From the NCBI GenBank assembly GCA_006247105.1, contig CM016925.1, forward strand, positions 1,674,001 through 1,738,000: a DNA stretch of 64,000 bases, read 5' to 3'. Origin of the DNA: Giardia muris (Eukaryota; Fornicata; Diplomonadida; Hexamitidae). Below are positions 27,226-37,278 of the stretch, piece after piece. How positions within the stretch are numbered: position 1 is the stretch's first letter; each line of letters begins with the position of its first letter. The notes under the pieces are model-generated. The model had not been told where the DNA came from and did not search any database. It saw only the letters and a program-made list of their open reading frames with translations. The translations under genes were made by a program, and so were the position numbers.

Positions 27226-27992
27226 TCATTCCACAACGGCTTTTCGAGGTGACGCGATGGCTAAGGATCGCACGCCCTCAATATCGGAAGGGCTGTGGGC
27301 CGGCTTGTGTGGTCAGTGCGTTTAACTATCTTCATGGAATGGCAATTACCATCGATCAAGCGTTGGAGCTTTGGGACTTTGAAGGTCCATTTGACGATAT
27401 AGACTTCGGAGTTGTTGCCTCGAATGATCGGATGTGTGCTTGGTATGACATACTTTGCCTTCATTATGGAGTGGAGGGTGTCTCTGGTCGTCTTGTGAAG
27501 TTGCAGGGACTAACTAAGACGACTGAAACCATTGAGAAGGGCTTATCCGCGCTTCTACGTGCGATACAGAACCCTGGAGTCATGTTGATATATCATTGTC
27601 TCAATCATTATTGTCTTATTGTTGGGTATGAATACACGACATCCACACCGAGCCGGCATTGCCATGGCTTAGATCCTGATACTCTCGAGGTGATATATGA
27701 GGATAAACGAGAGCCTTTGTGGCCGGATGACCTCTGGGTGATCCTGGCCGATTGTTCTCGTGGGATGGAACCTCTTCGCTCACTCCCATGGACGTCCATC
27801 CGTGATGACCTCCTGACAGAGCCACCATTCTTCTACGATACACGTCATCCTGAACGTGGACGCCTTTTGAAGACGCAATCGGGAAAGTTCCTATCGGCGC
27901 CGTCGGAAAGCCTAACAACACGTATGGTGACTCGGAGTGGTGCCTCTTCTCATTGTATCCTATACTTCTCGCATGGAAACATCTCATTCTAG
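27222..27992 (+). CDS. BIVM-like protein with a papain-like Cys/His/Asp pattern
   Basis: The 256-residue protein resembles the family named basic immunoglobulin-like variable motif-containing (BIVM), known from animals and, unusually, from Giardia. Residues 15-35 include RPQYRKGCGPACVVS, then HYCLIVGYE (H129), then LADCSRG (D177). A Cys on a helix start, a His and then an Asp in this order look like a papain-fold cysteine peptidase of the C39-like or UFSP kind, with C25 as possible nucleophile. The peptidase idea is inference from motif order. No signal peptide or membrane segment is seen. The ATG overlaps the stop of the L7Ae-like gene, and an AGTGAA poly(A) signal lies 13 bases after the stop codon. 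Confidence 0.6.
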   Translation: MIIPQRLFEVTRWLRIARPQYRKGCGPACVVSAFNYLHGMAITIDQALELWDFEGPFDDIDFGVVASNDRMCAWYDILCLHYGVEGVSGRLVKLQGLTKTTETIEKGLSALLRAIQNPGVMLIYHCLNHYCLIVGYEYTTSTPSRHCHGLDPDTLEVIYEDKREPLWPDDLWVILADCSRGMEPLRSLPWTSIRDDLLTEPPFFYDTRHPERGRLLKTQSGKFLSAPSESLTTRMVTRSGASSHCILYFSHGNISF

Positions 27993-28004
27993 TCTAAAGG
28001 GCCT

Positions 28005-28010
28005 AGTGAA
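28005..28010 (+). terminator. AGTGAA poly(A) signal after the BIVM-like gene
   Basis: AGTGAA fits the Giardia AGTRAA signal and begins 13 bases after the TAG stop, 16 bases before the next ATG. Use is inferred from position. Confidence 0.45.
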
Positions 28011-28025
28011 CAAATCCTTGAAGAG

Positions 28026-31000
28026 ATGGATACGGCGCTTCTAGAGCGTCTGCGACAGACCGGGGCACAGCAGCGGGCGTCTCTCCATATCGGAGGCGTC
28101 GGGTTTCTAGTATTCTATGTCCTCTTCGTAATACAAATGGCTGGGACGTATGATTCCATCTTCTTTGCCAAGTCTCCTCTCGTATGCGTTTTGAGCTTGG
28201 ACATGAGCAATCTGCAATCGCCCCTGTTCATACCCTATACCAAGGGGTACCTTGGTGTCTTTGTTTTGACCCTTCTATTCAGTCTTATCTTGTCGGTAAC
28301 CTACATATTGATTATTACCGTTCCTCAATGTGTATCTATAGCGAGCACACCGCTCAATTATATCATCTCATTACTCTCCGCGACGACTTTCAGGCCAATG
28401 CTCTTGAATCTGTGGCCAGTGTTACGTATGGGCACACGGTATGATTTACTCGGTTCATCAGCTGCAGCTATTAGCCCAGAAGCTTTTGGGTGTAGTAGTA
28501 ATGATGAACGCAGCTGTCTTACTCTCACCATCTTACAGCTGCTAATCATGGTAGTTTCCTTAGTTCATATCATTGTAGGTTGTCTTGCAATCCGGAACAT
28601 CGCATGGGTCGATTTTGGGACTAGAATGACCACGGCGGTTATTAGTGGGCGCTTACTCTTGCCATATTACCTCTTCTTAGTGGTGAATACCATTCTATCT
28701 CTTATTAGGTGGCCAGTTCTCTTCTTTTACCGTGACAGTTACATTGCAGGTCTCCAGTTGGTTCTAAGCCTGTTCCTCTTGACCTATTCCTTACATATTC
28801 ATGCTTTCATTACTCTTCTTCCAAACGTTGCTTTCACGTATTTCGCAGCGTATTGTACGTTTAATGCGAGTATCAACTTGCTCATCTCCAATGGAAGCAA
28901 TGTCTCCATATCCATGTCCAAGTCTATATCCGTCTGGGTGTTCATCATTGGTTATATTCTTCTTCTTCTCGCTTCATACTTCATTGCTGGCTTACGTCAA
29001 AGACATCTAATTGGACGCACCATACGCTTTCTGTTACAAACACGGCGGAAGGGAATGGTCACGGGTGAGCCCTTTGGGTTAGAAGAGGTCTTTTTACCAC
29101 CACCACCATTGCTTCGAATTCTGTTGATCCCAGTGATCGTCTTCTACTCCATTTGCCTCTTCATAATGTATCCGTTCATGATTCTTACTAAAGGTTGGGC
29201 GGCAAGCCTTAGCCAACGCTTCATGTTCTATTTGTCCAGACGATCCTATTACTCTTCCACATCAGACAACAAACCATATCTGGATAAGTTTCTTACATTA
29301 AAGGCGACAAGGTCGACTCCCATCCTGAGCTATTTGGCTCAGTTGATTCAATATCGACAGCTAACGTTTATTGAGATGCTCATTATCAGGCAATACGTCA
29401 AGGACAGTACTGAATGGTTACTAGATGATGCTCGCGATGATCGAGATGACCTTTACTTCTGTACGTCTGATGATACCATTCAAATCTCCACCTACTTGGC
29501 TCGGTCCTTCAAGCAAACCTTATTACATTCCACCTTCCAAGGTGAATGGGTACCTAACCAAGCCTGTTCATATAATTACTACTTCCTTTCCCAGATCTAC
29601 CTCATCCTAGCCTCTCAGAGACCAAATACGTGCGTCGCACCTTTGATTTATTTCTCATTATTAGGGAACCTTCTTCATCAACATGAGAAAGTGGCGCAAG
29701 GCGTGACGGCCCTCATCTTACATGGAGTTAGTCCAACTGTCAATGTAGATGCCACCAATGCCGAGGTTGATACGTCATATCGACGTTCTGCGGAACAACG
29801 AGCCTTTCTTCACTTCCTTCTGAAGAATCGTGCCGAATTGATCCGACATCTGAACGAGAACATTGACTTGTATGTTGACGATCTTATCGCCCTTTATCAA
29901 AGCCTTGATTCTACCCTTCCACTTAGTCCTGAGGTATCCGCTATGATTGACACTCTCCATGTCCGAATCTTAAGCGGTTATCTTGCAGCTCAATCGTACT
30001 CCTTCAATGACCGCTCAATCAGGTCTATTTGGCGTTCACGATTAGGAATCATTACGACACGTCTTTCTTGTCTTGTTTCTGAAAGAAAGAAGAACCAATT
30101 GCCATGGACGTCCACGAGTATCATTCAAAGCGTGGAAAACACTGGCTTCCGTATCACGTCATGGGATAGCTCAACGATGTCAGCTCTTCTGAAGATCTAT
30201 GCGCGCAATTCCAATGGGAACACAAACGACTCCACAATGGATATTAAGAAGCAAGAATTGGAATATACCCAAGCGCTTGTCCAGACCTTCGTGGAGTTCA
30301 TGCAGAAGCGGTACACGGACGTCAACGTCGCCTTCCAGAACTTCTACATATTCCGAACCCTTTTTGGGGAGATCCAATCCGCCTTTTATACGATCCAACG
30401 GAGGTACAAGAGCGACCCGATCCATTACATTCTGCACCTTATGTTGTATCTGTTCCTCCCCTTGATCCCTACGACCTCCTATCGGTACCGTGCGCTTCTG
30501 AAACTTTACAAGAACACTAACCTCGTCGTCATGGATGATGGAAACCCCTTCTATCTTCGTCACCATATCAATGTCGTCCTGACTTCAAAACGTTACGATA
30601 GCCCGAACATCCTATCCCGTCAGAAGCGCTATAGCCGAAGCGTTTGTCCACATGGTCTTCAGGGTGATAATATCGTCGGTAATCGTTATCTCATCGAATC
30701 GAGCCTGAGACTTGGTAAGGCGGAGTCCCGTATCCCTTTGGAGGCCTCGGAGTACGAGGTTAATGTCTCTGGCGACATATATCATCGTCTTCTACGTGAG
30801 TTCCAGCATCTGATGGAGCAGTTGCGATTGGCTAATGGTGATAAGAAATTCCCCTTGAAACGCCGTGGAGTAGTTTCACAAACGTCCAGGCTTATCAAAC
30901 GCATCCCGACGACGAACGACATTTATCTTGGGGTCATGCGGAAGGATTATTTACGAGCAGTCATCTTGATGAAAGATTATCAGGAATATAAGGCATTGAC

Positions 31001-34000
31001 GCTTCATACACAACGACGGTGCTATGTGGCCGGACGTATCCTCCTTTCTCTCGTCTTCTTCTCCCTGATCGTCACCATAATCATCATCTGCAGGAGGTAT
31101 ATGCAACTTCAAATTATTGGGTTTCAAGAGACCGAATTGAAGGTTTCTAACCATATCCGACGCTTCGATGAGATCTACCGCCTCTCCCAGACCCTCGTCT
31201 CCTTACCCTCCTCGTTTAGTAACATCATGCACCCAATGTTCCAAAGAATTAAGTCCGTCCTATATTTACCGGAATTGCAATACACAGTCCTTAGCCCCGC
31301 ACTTCCAATCCACCTGAATTATTCCGCTGGGATGAGGCCTGGGATCTCTCAAGCATGGTCTCTTACTCGTCTTCTTGCCGAGATCATTTCAACGCTAGAA
31401 TACGTCACAGGGAATGGGTTACGTCTGATTGAAGATCTCACAGCCGTCGAATACACCAAAGATAGCTGGTTGACTCCCCTCCAGGGGAAGCTAACCTACG
31501 CGTTAGTGTGTACACGGCAATACTTGAACCATATGGCGAACTATGGAATGGGACTTTCCACTGCCGGTTTCGGCTCCGTCAAATATAACCCGTGGATCTT
31601 CACCTGCGCAGTGTTCCTCTTGTTCTCGGTATGCGGTTTAGTCTTCATCCCCCTTTCGAGCTTCGATCACTTTCAACGTGACTTCAGCATCTTACTGAAC
31701 CTTCTGATCTCTTTGCCCCAGCGAGTCTCTTGCAGCGTCGTCAATTACTGGTCACGTCGAAACTTATCACGACTTCGTCTCGTAGATATATTCCATGATA
31801 ACTTACCCGCTTATTGCGAATGCTTGATGCGTGACATTCGGACGTATGCTGGGTCCGATGGGAAGCATCCTCCCACCGAGAACCAGCTTCTGACACGGAA
31901 GCGTTATGACAAACAATTCCGTGCTCTTCTTAGTAAGTTCATTGTCCAGCATTCTGAATCGCAGTCGTTAGGTCGGAATAAGACCCGAATGATCGAGCGC
32001 TACTTCCGCTTTCAGAAGAGATATGCACAAGTCATTGACTTGGCAGATGCTCAAATGCACGAGAAGGATGACCTGGGAGAACTTCATGAAACAGATGATA
32101 CACGAACCGACACCGATAGTATAGCGGAGCAAGGTGGGAAGCATATCAGGAGCAATGACTTGAGATTAGGTGCGGCAGAGTACCGAAAACTAATCAGGTC
32201 GGTACGCACTCAAAGTATTCAGCTAATAGATAACGATCGTATCCTTACAAGGTCTATGCGACTGGCTGCTTCCAGAGCACGGAAGACTAGAAGAGGCTGT
32301 CCAAACACATGCCGATTCAAAGGGCGTACCATAACGCCCTTGCTCAAGGATAGTGGGGATAGTTGGATCTTCAACCCTCCACAGAACCCTGAGGGAGAAG
32401 AGGATCGCATGAAGAGTAGTACCCATTCAACCCACTCACCCCGAAAGAAGACTCGGAGGGATCTTCACATTAAGCCTCTTAACAAGAAGGTTTATCTTTC
32501 CTTGATTTGTATGATCCACCTCCTACTCCTATTTGCCCTGCTCATCACCCTAGCCTTTATCCAGCTCCTGTCGAATATACTAGAGAATATGCACAACAAG
32601 GACTTCAAGTGCCTGCTTTTCTCGGAGGGGCTCTACGATTTGTCTCAGGAGCTTGCTTATGGACAGCTCGTCCGTGGGTTTATTACAACCGGAGATGACA
32701 AATTTCGAACCGAATATTACAAGGTAACGGCGCAGCACAACATCACGAGGATCGTCGAGGATGTTCTGGCAGACACCTATGCGATGAGTGGAAGGTCCTG
32801 GTTCTTCATGAACATCCTACAGCACTATTATGCCATTATCTTAGAGATCCGACGGCTCCATGACATCGGGTTATTCCTAGCAATAACGGCCAACTATAAG
32901 ACCGAAGAACTCTTGTTACATGATGCAGGGACGAACGATGATATCTTCTTGCCTAAAGACTTCTTCATGGACATGATCCGTACAAGCTTAGCTTATAACT
33001 TTACTAACGAGTCACTTGACTCGGAAAGCATGAGGAACTATGCATCATTCTTCCCTGCCGATGATACCCTTGGAGCCATCGTTGATGCCCTAGACCTAAG
33101 TGAGTATACAACCATCATTGAAGATGTCCGACAAAGCCCTGATGAACGTAGAAGGCGCGCGTTTGGTACCATCAACTCTCGCTATTACTTCGCTTTAGTG
33201 GGCATGCACCATACCGTAGCCACATCACTTCTACAAGAACTGTCACGCCTACGTACCTTAAGCTTCATAGATGAACTAATAGATGATAACCCAGGGTATA
33301 TCCCTTTCTTTCAGCGATATTTTGTTAGCTTCGTCCGTGCAAGTCTAGGGGAGAGATTTTCGGCGTTGAACGCCTTTTACTCTGGAGATTTCGTGACAGG
33401 AGCCTTACCGTTCGGAAGCTATTATAGAGCACATGTTCCTGATACCTCGGATATACGGATCGTCCTTTCCACCCTTCCCAAGCTCGATAAAACAGAGGAA
33501 AACCAAGAAGCAGTACAGAAAGTCCTCGAACGACGGTTAGATACGGATTTCGATAGCGAGCTCATGCTTGAACGGTATGCGTTTCAGTACATCCGAAATG
33601 TTTGCATAGGAGGCCTCGTCCTCTCTTTTACATTATATCTTACCTTGATCTTAGTCACCCAGAAGGCCGTTCAAATGCGGTTACGTATCATCAAGATCGT
33701 TTCCCTCACCCTTATAGGCTTGGTCTACACCATGATCCTTATCCTCTTCTTACATATCAACGTGAAGATGAGCCAAGCAAAGAACCCCGGGTACGTCAAT
33801 GCACTCATGGATGTCTGGGCAGAGTACCATAGCCTCTTCGATTGGCTCGATCAACTCTCCTTTAAGACAACGCTGCTCGCATTAGCGATGAAGAAGCCAG
33901 GGATTTCTTCCACCATGTCGGATAGTCTTCTTCTCGACCTGATGACCGAATTGCAGACGGGGATGGGCCTTACGGTTGGGAGTTACGACCCGGTACACCC

Positions 34001-36269
34001 GGATATGTACGTCATTGGCCTCTCCTACTTTCGTGATACGCACCCAGAGTTCGAAACTGATAGTGAGCTCATCGACGCGTTTTTGGTCAATAACACGATA
34101 TATGTCGACAACGACCCCAGCAAGGGCTTCATGCCGGACTCCCTCACCTCTCTTTTCGAGAAAAAGAGCTCCTTGCCAATCTTCTTCTTGAGTGATAGTC
34201 ATTTCCAACAGACGACCCGTCTGGTCTACCTGATACCCGAGGAGGCAACGGACGAGTACTTCAACTCCCTTAAAATCATTCAACACGAAACGTTGAACGA
34301 CCTTCTAACATGGGTGCGCAGTAACTCTAATGGGACGTCGCTCGTCGCCGACAATAGCTTTCTATACAGTTATATCCCGCCTCGGCGCACAACTTTCCTC
34401 CAAACATCGACCCTCACTGCGCTTAATACCCTTCCACAGGTTGCGATGGAGTATATCGCGACGATCCGAAGGATCCTGGGGTACTACGTTATCTGGCGTG
34501 ATAGCACGGACATGAAGGATATTCTGAACGCCCATACAGTTTATCATACGTTAGGCCTCAAGTATATATTAGATGCGCCCCCAGGTTATGCGGAGTCTTT
34601 ATTACTCTCCATTCCGGAGAATGGGAACCAGTACGTCTCTAATGTTAGTCTCGGGAGTTATGGGGTCACGCGCTTGACAAGCTACGTCCCTTATGCGAAT
34701 AGTACGAATGCTGCATCATTGGCTACATTACATGTCGAGTCTCAAACCTTTGTAAGGCTTCAACTGCGAATGCACGAGCTCTTTTCTTCGGTGCACCTGT
34801 CGGCAGTTCAAACGATAGGAGACCTATTCATGCAATGGTCTCTTCAGTCGCGGTTCTTTTCGAGTGTCTTCATCGTCGTTCCCTATGTCATCTGTCTCAC
34901 AATCCTCTTCATGGCGTTCCTCATACTCCATGTTCTATCTCACCAGAACTTACGCATGCCTCCAAGCTTCTTGAAGAACCAGGAGCTTAGTCTTGTCTCC
35001 CGCCACGCACTTTTCCGCCAAAATAGAAGATATGCCATTTCTCATTTCATCATTTGCGTTCTGATCGTCGCTCTTGCCATCAGTAGTACATGTTTTATCT
35101 TCCTAGTGCAATACCTGGAAGCCGCCGTCATTTACAGTACAAGTGTCATAAAGAACCTCGTTGGTGTCCTCCATTCAATCAGAATGATTCAATCGCAGTA
35201 CATTGAGCTACTCACTTGCCTTATCACTCCAGCCTCCACATGCGGGCTCTTTCAGCTTGGACTCCTCTTCAAGGAGCTTGACAAGAGTATGGAGCGTCTT
35301 CATGACGTCTTGGGGCCTTTTCAGATCATAGCGAATGTCGATACACCACATCCACAGACGACTCGAGTCAAAGATAACCTTCTTCAACAGACTATCTATC
35401 GCCAGAACACGCCTCTCAAAATCTTTCGGTCGACAGAGTTTTCATTGGACAATGCACTCCTATTAGACCCCAAATTAGCGGGTGTCTTCTATTCTGGACT
35501 GAATGGTACTGATGCCAACAACGTTTCTACCGCCATCTCATTCATCCAGCTGGTAGCCTCATACATTCAGGATGGGAACATCTTTAGGGCGTTAAGTCTG
35601 ATAGCCTTGGATAAAGCGGATGTCATGAACTTGGTGGAGCCCTTTAGTTATATGCAGGACCTTGTTCGGACAAATATATCGAACCCCGTGTACGAGCTGG
35701 TTCGAGACTTGATGGAGGATCGGAGCGTTGTCAATTACAACTACTTCGACGTGGATACCTTGAAGGACTCTCTTTTCAGCAGGAGCTTGTTGCAGGTGGT
35801 GAGTACGCTCAGGCAGAATACTGAGACTTTAGCCAACTTGATGTTGGATACAGATCATATAGAATACAAGTCGGACCTACTGAATAGTCTTGCCATGGGG
35901 CTTGATACGTCTGTGGTTAAGAACTATCTGTATGGCAAGGACCGAATCCAAACCACGGTCCAGGCGCTGACCTTCGACCTGGCATACTTGAACGTCTTCA
36001 TGGGAAAGGCGGAGGAGACTTTAGTAGCTAAGCAAGTGGATACCCTAGTTGTTAGGCATAAGTGGGTGCACAACATGCTTTGGATAATTCTAATCTTGAC
36101 GCTAGCGATAGTGATTGTATTTCTCCCTATGTTACGGATGATCTCCGATATCGCCCTCCTTAGAAGGGTCTTGCAGCTGATTCCTCGTGAGAAGTACCGG
36201 GATCTTCCGCCTCAGTATCGGATCCTGCTGTACGATTCCCGAAGAAAAGGTTTCGGTCTTAATTCATAA
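28026..36269 (+). CDS. Giant multi-pass membrane protein with repeated membrane-flanked ectodomains
   Basis: The 2747-residue protein has an N-terminal block of about seven to nine hydrophobic helices (residues about 22-42, 73-99, 165-187, 210-285, 300-321 and 360-385), then a soluble region to about 1000. After that come pairs of membrane helices framing large domains: 1005-1027 and 1189-1211, 1489-1515 and 1858-1879, 1889-1913 and 2280-2305, 2339-2363 and 2683-2703. The intervening domains of about 160-360 residues are helical, contain several Asn-X-Ser/Thr sites and have few Cys. This TM-ectodomain-TM repetition recalls Cache- or CHASE-like sensor modules, and overall layout recalls the TmcB-like giant membrane proteins of ciliates and amoebae. 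No catalytic domain was seen. Lys/Arg-rich cytoplasmic loops (around 1250-1485) separate the modules. The function is unknown. Confidence 0.7.
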   Translation: MDTALLERLRQTGAQQRASLHIGGVGFLVFYVLFVIQMAGTYDSIFFAKSPLVCVLSLDMSNLQSPLFIPYTKGYLGVFVLTLLFSLILSVTYILIITVPQCVSIASTPLNYIISLLSATTFRPMLLNLWPVLRMGTRYDLLGSSAAAISPEAFGCSSNDERSCLTLTILQLLIMVVSLVHIIVGCLAIRNIAWVDFGTRMTTAVISGRLLLPYYLFLVVNTILSLIRWPVLFFYRDSYIAGLQLVLSLFLLTYSLHIHAFITLLPNVAFTYFAAYCTFNASINLLISNGSNVSISMSKSISVWVFIIGYILLLLASYFIAGLRQRHLIGRTIRFLLQTRRKGMVTGEPFGLEEVFLPPPPLLRILLIPVIVFYSICLFIMYPFMILTKGWAASLSQRFMFYLSRRSYYSSTSDNKPYLDKFLTLKATRSTPILSYLAQLIQYRQLTFIEMLIIRQYVKDSTEWLLDDARDDRDDLYFCTSDDTIQISTYLARSFKQTLLHSTFQGEWVPNQACSYNYYFLSQIYLILASQRPNTCVAPLIYFSLLGNLLHQHEKVAQGVTALILHGVSPTVNVDATNAEVDTSYRRSAEQRAFLHFLLKNRAELIRHLNENIDLYVDDLIALYQSLDSTLPLSPEVSAMIDTLHVRILSGYLAAQSYSFNDRSIRSIWRSRLGIITTRLSCLVSERKKNQLPWTSTSIIQSVENTGFRITSWDSSTMSALLKIYARNSNGNTNDSTMDIKKQELEYTQALVQTFVEFMQKRYTDVNVAFQNFYIFRTLFGEIQSAFYTIQRRYKSDPIHYILHLMLYLFLPLIPTTSYRYRALLKLYKNTNLVVMDDGNPFYLRHHINVVLTSKRYDSPNILSRQKRYSRSVCPHGLQGDNIVGNRYLIESSLRLGKAESRIPLEASEYEVNVSGDIYHRLLREFQHLMEQLRLANGDKKFPLKRRGVVSQTSRLIKRIPTTNDIYLGVMRKDYLRAVILMKDYQEYKALTLHTQRRCYVAGRILLSLVFFSLIVTIIIICRRYMQLQIIGFQETELKVSNHIRRFDEIYRLSQTLVSLPSSFSNIMHPMFQRIKSVLYLPELQYTVLSPALPIHLNYSAGMRPGISQAWSLTRLLAEIISTLEYVTGNGLRLIEDLTAVEYTKDSWLTPLQGKLTYALVCTRQYLNHMANYGMGLSTAGFGSVKYNPWIFTCAVFLLFSVCGLVFIPLSSFDHFQRDFSILLNLLISLPQRVSCSVVNYWSRRNLSRLRLVDIFHDNLPAYCECLMRDIRTYAGSDGKHPPTENQLLTRKRYDKQFRALLSKFIVQHSESQSLGRNKTRMIERYFRFQKRYAQVIDLADAQMHEKDDLGELHETDDTRTDTDSIAEQGGKHIRSNDLRLGAAEYRKLIRSVRTQSIQLIDNDRILTRSMRLAASRARKTRRGCPNTCRFKGRTITPLLKDSGDSWIFNPPQNPEGEEDRMKSSTHSTHSPRKKTRRDLHIKPLNKKVYLSLICMIHLLLLFALLITLAFIQLLSNILENMHNKDFKCLLFSEGLYDLSQELAYGQLVRGFITTGDDKFRTEYYKVTAQHNITRIVEDVLADTYAMSGRSWFFMNILQHYYAIILEIRRLHDIGLFLAITANYKTEELLLHDAGTNDDIFLPKDFFMDMIRTSLAYNFTNESLDSESMRNYASFFPADDTLGAIVDALDLSEYTTIIEDVRQSPDERRRRAFGTINSRYYFALVGMHHTVATSLLQELSRLRTLSFIDELIDDNPGYIPFFQRYFVSFVRASLGERFSALNAFYSGDFVTGALPFGSYYRAHVPDTSDIRIVLSTLPKLDKTEENQEAVQKVLERRLDTDFDSELMLERYAFQYIRNVCIGGLVLSFTLYLTLILVTQKAVQMRLRIIKIVSLTLIGLVYTMILILFLHINVKMSQAKNPGYVNALMDVWAEYHSLFDWLDQLSFKTTLLALAMKKPGISSTMSDSLLLDLMTELQTGMGLTVGSYDPVHPDMYVIGLSYFRDTHPEFETDSELIDAFLVNNTIYVDNDPSKGFMPDSLTSLFEKKSSLPIFFLSDSHFQQTTRLVYLIPEEATDEYFNSLKIIQHETLNDLLTWVRSNSNGTSLVADNSFLYSYIPPRRTTFLQTSTLTALNTLPQVAMEYIATIRRILGYYVIWRDSTDMKDILNAHTVYHTLGLKYILDAPPGYAESLLLSIPENGNQYVSNVSLGSYGVTRLTSYVPYANSTNAASLATLHVESQTFVRLQLRMHELFSSVHLSAVQTIGDLFMQWSLQSRFFSSVFIVVPYVICLTILFMAFLILHVLSHQNLRMPPSFLKNQELSLVSRHALFRQNRRYAISHFIICVLIVALAISSTCFIFLVQYLEAAVIYSTSVIKNLVGVLHSIRMIQSQYIELLTCLITPASTCGLFQLGLLFKELDKSMERLHDVLGPFQIIANVDTPHPQTTRVKDNLLQQTIYRQNTPLKIFRSTEFSLDNALLLDPKLAGVFYSGLNGTDANNVSTAISFIQLVASYIQDGNIFRALSLIALDKADVMNLVEPFSYMQDLVRTNISNPVYELVRDLMEDRSVVNYNYFDVDTLKDSLFSRSLLQVVSTLRQNTETLANLMLDTDHIEYKSDLLNSLAMGLDTSVVKNYLYGKDRIQTTVQALTFDLAYLNVFMGKAEETLVAKQVDTLVVRHKWVHNMLWIILILTLAIVIVFLPMLRMISDIALLRRVLQLIPREKYRDLPPQYRILLYDSRRKGFGLNS

Positions 36270-36281
36270 TAACTGATTTTG

Positions 36282-36767
36282 ATGCCACCACTCCACCCTA
36301 GGAAGGATCTTGCTTGGCGTCAGGACCGCGAGAAGATCCGGGAGAAAAGGCTCAAGAAGCTCAAGAGCGAACAGAACTACACGAAGGCCATCCTTAAACA
36401 GCACCATGCGGCTCGAAGACAAGAGAAGTCCCTTACAGAACGTCGATCAAAGATCATCTCCACGCCTTATCAAGAGGCTCTTAAACGTGCCGAGGAGTTG
36501 AAAGCACAGGTAGAGGCCGAGAAGCGCGAGCTTGAGGAAGCTAAGCGTAGAAGAAAAGAGAGTCTTGATGATCGACTCAGACGAAGACATGAACGATTCA
36601 AGTTCACCCGGAAAGGACAGCCTCAAATGGACGCATACCTTGTGGGTCTCCTTAGAGATCTCGAACGAACTGAGAACCGACGAGAAGATGGCGATATTCA
36701 TGTCATCACTGAAGCACGTGCAATGATCGAGAAGCTTAAACCAACTGGATCACAGACTTCAAAATAG
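36282..36767 (+). CDS. Fyv7/TAP26 (CCDC59)-like rRNA-processing protein
   Basis: The 161-residue product is very basic and almost entirely helical, with charged heptads from about residue 55 to 100. Its C-terminal third contains the block FKFTRKGQPQMDAYLVGLL (about 106-124), corresponding to the KKTxxGQPxMxxxIExLLxKI signature of yeast Fyv7 and human TAP26. Yeast Fyv7 takes part in 18S rRNA maturation in the small-subunit processome. The open frame begins with TTG, so the next codon, ATG at 36282, is taken. It lies 12 bp after the stop of the giant membrane protein. Confidence 0.6.
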   Translation: MPPLHPRKDLAWRQDREKIREKRLKKLKSEQNYTKAILKQHHAARRQEKSLTERRSKIISTPYQEALKRAEELKAQVEAEKRELEEAKRRRKESLDDRLRRRHERFKFTRKGQPQMDAYLVGLLRDLERTENRREDGDIHVITEARAMIEKLKPTGSQTSK

Positions 36768-36870
36768 GAGAGTCACTTCCAAGGAACCGATGAAAGACCA
36801 AAAGAGTGGGTATATCGGTGTGTTTGTGTGTATATGGTGTCTCTTCTTCAAGACCCTCTATATCGATTAA

Positions 36871-37278
36871 ATGATGGATGACGATTGGGGTGAGCCACAG
36901 GAGCGTTCGGGTGAGAGCGCATTCTGCCGTTGTGGTTCTCGGATGGAGGTCCGTGCACTCCTACAGGATCGTCAATGGGAGCTTCGTCAAGTCTGCTCGG
37001 CCGCTCGTACACATCAGAATGAGGCACACAACATGACCACCTGCTTCAGTGCCGTTTCCCTTCTCCCCCAGACTCAAGACACGATCCTTTCAAAGCATGA
37101 GATTCGTAACATAGTTTGTACCACATCTCTCGAGAAGACGCTCATGACCTGTCCTCAGTGTCGGAAAATCTCTCCGATGGTCATCTGGCTCCTCGACAAG
37201 GATGAGATGCGCTACGTCGCGATCTGCTCGCGCTGCGAGGGCGTCAACGCAATGCAGGAAGTAGTAAAATCCACGTGA
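36871..37278 (+). CDS. RNA polymerase subunit RPB9/RPA12/RPC11-like zinc-ribbon protein
   Basis: The 135-residue protein has an N-terminal zinc element with FCRCGSRMEVRA (about 18-29) and a further Cys near 42, a linker with KHEIRNIVCTTSLEKT, and a C-terminal TFIIS-type ribbon with CPQC and ICSRCEG (about 98-123). This order and the length match the small polymerase subunits RPB9, RPA12 and RPC11, which help transcript cleavage and fidelity. The N-terminal ribbon appears to lack one of its usual four Cys, and the acidic DE hairpin of RNA-cleaving members is seen only as LDKDEMRY. Which polymerase it belongs to is undecided, with RPB9 slightly favoured. Its stop overlaps the next ATG by one base. 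Confidence 0.65.
   Translation: MMDDDWGEPQERSGESAFCRCGSRMEVRALLQDRQWELRQVCSAARTHQNEAHNMTTCFSAVSLLPQTQDTILSKHEIRNIVCTTSLEKTLMTCPQCRKISPMVIWLLDKDEMRYVAICSRCEGVNAMQEVVKST
37263..37268 (+). terminator. AGTAAA poly(A) signal inside the end of the RPB9-like gene
   Basis: AGTAAA lies in the last codons of the RPB9-like gene, eight bases before its TGA. The same AT-rich tract (AGTAAAAT) is 10 bases upstream of the next ATG and could also act as that gene's initiator. Both roles are inferred. Confidence 0.45.
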
